Shown here: piece after piece, positions 5,421-10,238 of the stretch | Layout of the letters: each line of letters begins with the position of its first letter | How positions within the stretch are numbered: the first letter of the stretch is position 1 | Source: CAZERD01 sp964515405 | GTDB lineage: Bacteria; Campylobacterota_A; Desulfurellia; Desulfurellales; CAZERD01 | Assembly: GCA_964515405.1 (NCBI GenBank) | Contig: CAZERD010000053.1 | Location: 1-10,238, forward strand | Length of the DNA: 10,238 nucleotides | Reading direction: 5' to 3' | Position numbers and translations under genes: made by a program | The notes under the pieces: generated by a model | Seen by the model: the letters and a program-made list of their open reading frames with translations, nothing else | Databases searched by the model: none | What the model was told of the DNA's origin: nothing

Positions 5421-6194
5421 ATGAAGATTCTGGTTTGCGTGAAACAGGTTCCCGATATGGAATCAAAGTTCAGGATTGATCCTTCCTCCAAGTGGTATGA
5501 TCAAAGCGACCTTGTTTACAAGATTAACGAGTATGACGAGTATGCTGCTGAAGAGGCTGTAAGGCTCAAGGAGAAGGTTTCAGGTTCTGAACTTGTTGTG
5601 CTGTCAATGGGACCTGATAGGGTTAAGGATGCTGTAAGAAAAGTTTTGGCAATGGGTGCCGATAGGGGTGTGCATGTGTTAGATGAGGAAGAGCATTTGA
5701 AGGATCCTTTCCAGAAGGCATCTATTGTAGCAGAGTATGCCAAGGGAGAAGAATTTGATGTGATCTTTACCGGACTACAGTCACAGGATAGGGGTTCTGC
5801 CCAATTAGCTCCCCTCCTTGCTGGGATGTTGGATTATTCGTTTGTGAGTACTATAGTTTCTTTTGAATATAAGGATGGATATGTTGAGGTTGAAAGAGAA
5901 CTTGAGGGAGGACTTAGAGCTAAGGTACGGGTTAAGTTGCCCGCAGTAATAAGCTGCCAATTGGGTTTGAATACACCGAGGTATCCTACATTGCCCAACA
6001 TAATGAAAGCTAAGAGAAAAGAACTCAAGGTAATTAAGGTGGATGAGTTGTTGAAATCCGAGCCGCTTGTTGAGACAGATAAGATATACTTCCCAGAGAG
6101 GAAGGCAGGTGGTATAGTGCTTGAAGGTAAACCGGATGAGATAGCTGAAGAACTGATAAAGATTCTGAGGGAAAAAACACAGATTGTGAAGTAG
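5421..6194 (+). CDS. etfB: Electron transfer flavoprotein beta subunit
   Basis: A 257-residue protein starting MKILVCVKQVPDMESKF, the standard opening of ETF beta. The nucleotide-binding region LSMGPDRVKDAVRKVLAMGA lies at 61-80. TGLQSQDRGSAQLAPLLAGM (117-136) matches the conserved segment usually written GxQxxDxxxxQ. The family signature ERELEGGLRAKVRVKLPAVI is at 158-177, followed by NTPRYPTLPNIMKAKRK. The subunit pairs with EtfA to accept electrons from acyl-CoA dehydrogenase in the cytosol. I could not decide between the canonical (AMP) and bifurcating (second FAD) class. No EtfQO or ferredoxin partner is in the window. The start is the ATG at 5421 with GGGAGG at 5410-5415. A TTG at 5403 in frame is upstream of that site. 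It is the first gene of the rightward operon. Confidence 0.95.
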   Translation: MKILVCVKQVPDMESKFRIDPSSKWYDQSDLVYKINEYDEYAAEEAVRLKEKVSGSELVVLSMGPDRVKDAVRKVLAMGADRGVHVLDEEEHLKDPFQKASIVAEYAKGEEFDVIFTGLQSQDRGSAQLAPLLAGMLDYSFVSTIVSFEYKDGYVEVERELEGGLRAKVRVKLPAVISCQLGLNTPRYPTLPNIMKAKRKELKVIKVDELLKSEPLVETDKIYFPERKAGGIVLEGKPDEIAEELIKILREKTQIVK

Positions 6195-6203
6195 GATAAA
6201 GTC

Positions 6204-6209
6204 GGGAGG
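6204..6209 (+). promoter_or_regulatory. Ribosome binding site of etfA
   Basis: GGGAGG six bases before the etfA ATG (6216), within the 21-base etfB-etfA gap. It fixes the etfA start. Confidence 0.8.
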
Positions 6210-6215
6210 TTAGGA

Positions 6216-7130
6216 ATGAAGGTTCTGCTGGTTGGTGAATACAGGCAGGGTAAGGTTGAGGATTCCACCTATGAACTGGTGGGGTTCGCCAAGCAGTTTG
6301 GAATGAACAGTGTGATGTTTATAGTGGCTGGGGGCGATGCGGAGATACAGTACGATGGTAAAGTTTATCTTGCTGATGCAGAAAAGTATGGGGAATACAA
6401 TCCTGAGGCTCATGTTAAGCTGATAAAAGAGGTGTATAGCAAAGAGCACCCGGATTATGTTGTATTTAGTCATTCCTCTTATGGTTGGGATATAGCTTTC
6501 AGGGTCGCTGTTGCTCTGAAGTTAGCACCTATATCCGAGGTTGTCGACTTTGTAGATGGTACTTTCGTTGTCCCATGCTGCAATTCAAAGTTTAGGAGGA
6601 ATGTGAAGCCTAAAACGGAGGGGGCTGTGGTTACGTTGCAGGGCGGTGCATTTGCTCCCGTGATGGATGGGACGCCTGAAGTGGTGAGCGTGGATACGGA
6701 GGTGCCAGAGCCTGTAGTTGAATTTTTGGGGTATGAGGTTCAGGAGAAGGCCGGTGTTGATCTTACAAAGGCTGATGTGATAGTGAGTGTTGGCAGGGGT
6801 GTTGGAAAGAAGGAGAATATAGAACTTGAAAAGGAACTTGCTCAGGTGCTTGGTGCTGAGTTAGGTGCGAGTAGACCTGTTGTTGATGCTGGATGGCTGG
6901 ATCAATCGCATCAGGTGGGCACCACCGGACAAACTGTTGCTCCGAAGTTGTATATAGCTTGTGGTATATCTGGAGCTATTCAGCACCTTGCTGGGATGAA
7001 AAAGTCGGGGTTCGTCGTCGCCATCAACAAGGATAAGGACGCTCCAATAAGCGAGGTGGCTGACGTGTTTGTGGTGGCAGACGTAAATGAGTTTGTTCCC
7101 GTGCTCACCCAAAAGCTTAAATCAGCTTGA
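6216..7130 (+). CDS. etfA: Electron transfer flavoprotein alpha subunit
   Basis: A 304-residue protein, slightly short of but within the usual range. Domain I (1-190) opens MKVLLVGEYRQGKVEDSTYE. The C-terminal FAD domain carries GASRPVVDAGW (217-227), QVGTTGQTVAPKLYIACGIS (233-252), SGAIQHLAGM (252-261) and VVAINKDKDAPISEVADV (267-284). These are the family's flavin-binding signatures. The ETF heterodimer accepts electrons from the acyl-CoA dehydrogenase that begins at the right edge. It is the second gene of the operon, 21 bases after etfB. After its stop comes a hairpin and a 219-base gap, so its expression may be separable from the enzymes downstream. Confidence 0.96.
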   Translation: MKVLLVGEYRQGKVEDSTYELVGFAKQFGMNSVMFIVAGGDAEIQYDGKVYLADAEKYGEYNPEAHVKLIKEVYSKEHPDYVVFSHSSYGWDIAFRVAVALKLAPISEVVDFVDGTFVVPCCNSKFRRNVKPKTEGAVVTLQGGAFAPVMDGTPEVVSVDTEVPEPVVEFLGYEVQEKAGVDLTKADVIVSVGRGVGKKENIELEKELAQVLGAELGASRPVVDAGWLDQSHQVGTTGQTVAPKLYIACGISGAIQHLAGMKKSGFVVAINKDKDAPISEVADVFVVADVNEFVPVLTQKLKSA

Positions 7131-7152
7131 GAGGGGCGTTAGGGTGCCCCTC
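7131..7152 (+). promoter_or_regulatory. GC-rich hairpin just after etfA
   Basis: GAGGGGC (7131-7137) and GCCCCTC (7146-7152) pair perfectly around an 8-base loop, starting at the base after the etfA stop codon. No T run follows (CCTGTGCTATG), so it is not a standard intrinsic terminator. It could protect the etfBA transcript from 3' exonucleases, mark a processing site or partly attenuate the operon. Confidence 0.55.
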
Positions 7153-7160
7153 CCTGTGCT

Positions 7161-7349
7161 ATGATCATACCTAAGAACATTGGCGGAATCTTTTTAATAT
7201 CTCATAAGGCTAATAAATTGTCAGAGAAAGCTTACATGTACGTTAAGAGTTCAGGTAAGCGTTCAATGGTTTTACCTGAAAGTGGTGGGGAGGTTAATGT
7301 TAATGAGACAGGAATAGTTGTATATCCGAGGAAGAAAAGGAGGCAAGAG
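7161..7349 (+). other. 63-codon open extension upstream of the thiolase gene
   Basis: An ATG at 7161 opens a frame with no stop that runs straight into the thiolase. It would add 63 residues beginning MIIPKNIGGIFLISHKANKL and ending GIVVYPRKKRRQE. No ribosome binding site precedes this ATG, because the GC hairpin is there. Thiolases do not carry such an extension, and the true thiolase start at 7350 has a strong site. I do not recognise the peptide. It may be leader sequence that is open by chance or a small regulatory peptide. A TGTACGTTA at 7237-7245 resembles the candidate operator half-site with one mismatch. No convincing internal promoter was found. Confidence 0.4.
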
Positions 7350-8519
7350 ATGGACGTATTCCTTGTGGAAGCGTTGAGGACACCTTTTGGTTCGTTTGGT
7401 GGAGTGTTGTCCGGAGTGACACCTCCAGAGATGAGCTCTAATGTTATTAGGGCTCTCCTTGAAAGGACTGGCTTGTCGCCTGAACAGGTGGATGAGGTGA
7501 TAATAGGTGAAGTGCTTCCTGCTGGGGTAGGACAGGCTCCCGCCAGACAGGCTGCGATTTATGCTGGGATTCCAACAAACGTACCGGCTATGACTATTAA
7601 CAAGGTTTGTGGTTCTGGTTTGAAAGCTATGATGCTTGCCACTGGTTCGATAAAGCTTGGAGATGCTTCAGTGGTAATAGCTGGTGGTATGGAAAATATG
7701 TCCCAGGGACCGTACTATCTCAAGAATGCACGGTTTGGTTACAGGATGGGTAACGGTGAACTCATTGATGGCATGATTTACGATGGTTTGTGGGATCCTT
7801 ATAACAATATACATATGGGTCTTATAGCTGAGAGGATTGCGAAGAAGCATGGTATTAGCAGGGAAGAGCAGGACAGGTATGCTGAAAGATCGTATAGATT
7901 GTCTCAGCAGGCTCAAGATGGTGTGTTCAGGGAGGAAATAGTTCCTATAGTGATAAAACAGAGGAAAACAGAGATAACTGTTGATAAGGATGAGGATCCG
8001 TTTAAGGTCAAGTTTGAAAAAATACCGCAACTGAAGGGAGCTTTTGAGAAGGATGGTACAATAACTGCTGCTAATGCTTCAACCATTTCGGATGGGGCAG
8101 CCCTCGGTGTGCTCGCCAGTAAGGAGGCTGTGGAAAGGTATGGTTTGAAACCGCTTGCTAAGGTTGTGGCTTACTCAACGTTTAGTACGGATCCTGAGCT
8201 GTTCCCTGAGGCTCCTGTGGGTGCTGTGAGGAGGGTTCTTGAAAAAGCTGGATTGTCAAAAGAGGATGTGGATTTATTTGAGATAAATGAAGCGTTTGCC
8301 GTTGTTGTGCTTGTGGCTGTTAAAGAACTAGGACTGGATATGGATAGGGTTAATGTTAATGGGGGAGCTATTTCTATAGGTCATCCCATAGGTGCGAGTG
8401 GAGGCAGGTTGGCTGCCACACTTGTTAAAGAGATGCACAGGCGCGGTGTCAGGTACGGGCTCGCTACGCTCTGCATAGGTGGTGGTGAGGCTGTTGCAAT
8501 GATCTTTGAGAGAGTTTAA
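7350..8519 (+). CDS. Acetyl-CoA acetyltransferase (thiolase)
   Basis: A 389-residue thiolase, the normal length when started at the ATG 7350. AAAGGAGG lies six bases before that ATG, which decides the start against the in-frame ATG at 7161. The nucleophile is Cys87 in NKVCGSG. The second active-site segment is NEAF (313-316), with His345 in GGAISIGHPIGASG and Cys375 in LATLCIGGGEA. The phrase TAANASTISDGAA and the overall layout fit the acetyl-CoA C-acetyltransferase group. The enzyme cleaves 3-ketoacyl-CoA with CoA to acetyl-CoA, or condenses two acetyl-CoA in reverse. It lies 14 bases upstream of the 3-hydroxyacyl-CoA dehydrogenase gene. Chain-length preference cannot be told from sequence alone. 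Confidence 0.95.
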   Translation: MDVFLVEALRTPFGSFGGVLSGVTPPEMSSNVIRALLERTGLSPEQVDEVIIGEVLPAGVGQAPARQAAIYAGIPTNVPAMTINKVCGSGLKAMMLATGSIKLGDASVVIAGGMENMSQGPYYLKNARFGYRMGNGELIDGMIYDGLWDPYNNIHMGLIAERIAKKHGISREEQDRYAERSYRLSQQAQDGVFREEIVPIVIKQRKTEITVDKDEDPFKVKFEKIPQLKGAFEKDGTITAANASTISDGAALGVLASKEAVERYGLKPLAKVVAYSTFSTDPELFPEAPVGAVRRVLEKAGLSKEDVDLFEINEAFAVVVLVAVKELGLDMDRVNVNGGAISIGHPIGASGGRLAATLVKEMHRRGVRYGLATLCIGGGEAVAMIFERV

Positions 8520-8533
8520 TACGGGGGGATACT

Positions 8534-9391
8534 ATGATGATTAAGACTGTTGGAGTGGTTGGTTCCGGACAGATGGGGAGTGGAATAGCTCATGTGTTTG
8601 CTCTTCACGGGTATAGTGTGGTTATGTACGACGTGGCTGAGTACCAGCTTGATAAGGCACGGGCAATGATAGAGAAGAATCTGGGTAGGCAGGCCAAGAA
8701 GGGTATAGTTCAGGAATCTGATATACCTGGAATACTTGGAAGAATAAAATCAACCACGAACCTCAGTGACGTAGCTGAGGTGGATTTTATTGTTGAGGCT
8801 TCACCTGAGAATGAGGAGTTGAAGCTGAATCTGTTCAGGAGTTTAGACTCCATAGTTAAACAGGAGGCTATAATAGCTTCTAATACCTCTTCCATATCTA
8901 TAACTAAGCTTGCCATAAGCACGAAGAGGCCTGATAAAGTGCTGGGTATGCACTTTATGAATCCTGTGCCTGTCATGGAGCTGGTTGAGATGATAAAGAG
9001 CCTGACTACGAGTGATGATACTTATAATACTGCGATAGAACTTGCAAAGTCTGTAGGTAAACAGCCTGTTTTGTCCAAAGATTACCCGGGATTTATAGTG
9101 AATAGGATACTTATACCCATGATAAATGAAGCTATATTTGCCCTTCATGAGGGTATAGCTTCTGTTGAGGATATTGATAAAGCCATGAAGCTTGGGACCA
9201 ATCAGCCAATGGGACCCCTTACGTTAGCTGACTTTATAGGTTTGGATACCGTTCTTGCAATCCAAAACGTGCTCTATGAGAATTTTAAGGATTCAAAATA
9301 TAGGCCAGCTCCTCTGCTTATGAAAATGGTAGAAGCAGGGTATCTGGGCAGGAAGACAGGTAGAGGATTTTATGAGTATAGCAACAAATAG
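8534..9391 (+). CDS. 3-hydroxyacyl-CoA / 3-hydroxybutyryl-CoA dehydrogenase
   Basis: A 285-residue, single-function L-3-hydroxyacyl-CoA dehydrogenase of the short (about 280-residue) bacterial type. The NAD-binding Rossmann motif is VGVVGSGQMGSGIA (6-19). The catalytic set Ser119 (NTSS), His140 (GMHFMNP), Glu152 and Asn190 (PGFIVNRI) has the same spacings as Ser137, His158, Glu170 and Asn208 of the human enzyme. The C-terminal domain has MGPLTLADFIGLD (226-238) and ends GRKTGRGFYEY. It oxidises 3-hydroxyacyl-CoA to 3-ketoacyl-CoA with NAD. In butyrate-type pathways the reverse reaction is used. A GGGGGGAT site precedes two adjacent ATGs (8534 and 8537), and the first is used here. It lies between the thiolase and hydratase genes with gaps of 14 and 11 bases. 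Confidence 0.95.
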   Translation: MMIKTVGVVGSGQMGSGIAHVFALHGYSVVMYDVAEYQLDKARAMIEKNLGRQAKKGIVQESDIPGILGRIKSTTNLSDVAEVDFIVEASPENEELKLNLFRSLDSIVKQEAIIASNTSSISITKLAISTKRPDKVLGMHFMNPVPVMELVEMIKSLTTSDDTYNTAIELAKSVGKQPVLSKDYPGFIVNRILIPMINEAIFALHEGIASVEDIDKAMKLGTNQPMGPLTLADFIGLDTVLAIQNVLYENFKDSKYRPAPLLMKMVEAGYLGRKTGRGFYEYSNK

Positions 9392-9402
9392 AGGGGGTTA
9401 AT

Positions 9403-10182
9403 ATGGGCAATCTGATACTGAGTGTGGAGGATGGTGTTGGTGTATTGACTGTAAATAGGCCTGAAAAGCTCAATGCTCTTGATATGGATACCATAGCTGA
9501 GCTTAGCGATGTGGTTAGAAAAATAGAGGAGGACGATAGTGTAAAATGTGTTATCGTTATTGGTGCTGGTGAAAAGGCTTTTATTGCTGGTGCTGATATC
9601 TCTTCTATGAAGGAATTGACCCCTGTGGAGGCGCAGGAGTTTTCAAGAAGAGGCCAGATGGTTATAAGGGCCATGACCAGTTCTAAGAAGGTTTATATAG
9701 CAGCCGTTAATGGGTACGCTCTGGGTGGCGGATTTGAGGTAGCTTTGGGATGCGATTTTATATACGCTTCTAAGAATGCCAAGTTCGGTTTTCCAGAAGT
9801 CACACTGGGGATATTACCAGGATTTGGTGGGACTCAGAACTTGCCAAGGGTTGTCGGTAAAGGTGTGGCACGGGAGTTGATTCTAACTGGTAAGATGGTA
9901 GATGCAGAGCAGGCGAAGGATATGGGGATTGTGGTGGAGGTTAAAGATTCTGTTTCAGAGTTGCTTGCGTTTTCAAAGGACGTAGCTTCAAGAATAACCA
10001 AGAATGGTTTATTGGGTGTGGCTTTTGCCAAAAGGGCGATTAATGATGGTTTTAGCATGAGTGAGGAAGAAGCGCTGAGGTATGAGAACTCTCTGTTTGG
10101 CGTTGTTTTTTCTACTGAAGATGCCAAGGAGGGGCTTGCAGCATTCGTGGAGAAAAGGGAGCCGGAATTCAGGAACAAATAG
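9403..10182 (+). CDS. Enoyl-CoA hydratase (crotonase)
   Basis: A 259-residue crotonase of normal length. The oxyanion-hole segments are KAFIAGADISSM (58-69) and AAVNGYALGGGFEVALGCD (100-118). Both hydratase glutamates are present: Glu112 in GGGFE and Glu132 in FGFPEVTLG, 20 residues apart like Glu144 and Glu164 of the rat enzyme. LPGFGGTQNLPR follows as expected. It adds water to trans-2-enoyl-CoA, between the acyl-CoA dehydrogenase and the hydroxyacyl-CoA dehydrogenase steps. GAGGGGGT lies just before the ATG, 11 bases after the previous stop. It differs clearly from the minus-strand crotonase at 3645-4454, which has isomerase-type residues, so the two are not redundant copies. Confidence 0.95.
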   Translation: MGNLILSVEDGVGVLTVNRPEKLNALDMDTIAELSDVVRKIEEDDSVKCVIVIGAGEKAFIAGADISSMKELTPVEAQEFSRRGQMVIRAMTSSKKVYIAAVNGYALGGGFEVALGCDFIYASKNAKFGFPEVTLGILPGFGGTQNLPRVVGKGVARELILTGKMVDAEQAKDMGIVVEVKDSVSELLAFSKDVASRITKNGLLGVAFAKRAINDGFSMSEEEALRYENSLFGVVFSTEDAKEGLAAFVEKREPEFRNK

Positions 10183-10194
10183 AGGAGGCCAAAT

Positions 10195-10238
10195 ATGAAC
10201 TTTGACCTAACAGATGAAGAGAAGCTTGTGAGGGAAAC
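10195..10238 (+). CDS. Acyl-CoA dehydrogenase, N-terminus only (cut by window edge)
   Basis: An ATG with a strong AGAGGAGG site, 12 bases after the hydratase stop, opens MNFDLTDEEKLVRE before the window ends. This is the characteristic first helix of acyl-CoA dehydrogenases (M-[DN]-F-x-L-[ST]-x-E-E/Q). Position in the operon supports the call: this FAD enzyme would carry out the first oxidation of acyl-CoA and pass electrons to the EtfAB pair encoded upstream. Chain-length class (butyryl, isovaleryl, longer) cannot be judged from 14 residues. Confidence 0.82.
   Translation, partial: MNFDLTDEEKLVRE

Noticed and set aside
5403..5421. TTG at 5403 as start of etfB
   Set aside because: The GGGAGG at 5410-5415 serves the ATG at 5421, and ETF beta proteins start at MKILVCVKQV.
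7131..7152. Intrinsic terminator after etfA
   Set aside because: The stem is good but no T tract follows, and the downstream genes belong to the same pathway without a visible promoter of their own.
1..10238. CRISPR array, riboswitch, rRNA or an antiphage system
   Set aside because: No regularly spaced direct repeats, no recognisable riboswitch core, no rRNA sequence and no nuclease, toxin or defence gene was seen.

Overview
This is a bacterial chromosomal window with strong AGGAGG-type ribosome binding sites, sigma-70-like promoters and a tRNA gene that encodes its own CCA. It has two very different halves. Positions 1-2700 are a decayed accessory region. Positions 2700-10238 are a dense, intact acyl-CoA metabolism locus. 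The phylum cannot be fixed from this sequence. The gene set fits a bacterium that degrades fatty acids or other acyl-CoAs, or that makes C4 acids by running the same chemistry in reverse.

Left half. A complete SAM-dependent methyltransferase gene (369-1025, minus) is followed on the same strand by the wreck of a family 2 glycosyltransferase (about 111-378). That wreck is an N-terminal stub joined to a C-terminal piece, with an in-frame stop and a homopolymer frameshift. At 1177-1537 (minus) lies the relic of an IS3-like DDE transposase. It too has lost its middle and carries frameshifts. From about 1540 to 2640 I see no supportable gene, only short open stretches. This decayed tract lies immediately beyond the 3' end of a tRNA-Phe gene (2706-2781, minus), which has its own promoter and terminator. 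The layout resembles an eroded island beside a tRNA, but no att duplication is visible.

Right half. Two divergent transcription units leave a roughly 130-base promoter region (5269-5420). Leftward (minus) run a cysteine-free MerR-family regulator, a hotdog-fold acyl-CoA thioesterase, a crotonase-fold protein whose active-site residues match delta3,5-delta2,4-dienoyl-CoA isomerase rather than enoyl-CoA hydratase, and an AIM24/TIGR00266-family protein. Rightward (plus) run etfB, etfA, an acetyl-CoA acetyltransferase-type thiolase, 3-hydroxyacyl-CoA dehydrogenase, enoyl-CoA hydratase and the start of an acyl-CoA dehydrogenase that runs off the window. Together these form one full beta-oxidation turn: acyl-CoA dehydrogenase with ETF as electron acceptor, then hydratase, dehydrogenase and thiolase. 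The isomerase can feed in polyunsaturated acyl-CoAs and the thioesterase can release free acids or CoA.

Regulation. The forward promoter carries an imperfect 16-base palindrome over its -35 and spacer. A 9-base half of it recurs, inverted, just upstream of the MerR gene. This suggests that the MerR protein controls both arms and itself. A second possible control point is the 219-base gap between etfA and the thiolase gene. It holds a GC-rich hairpin and a 63-codon open extension in frame with the thiolase.
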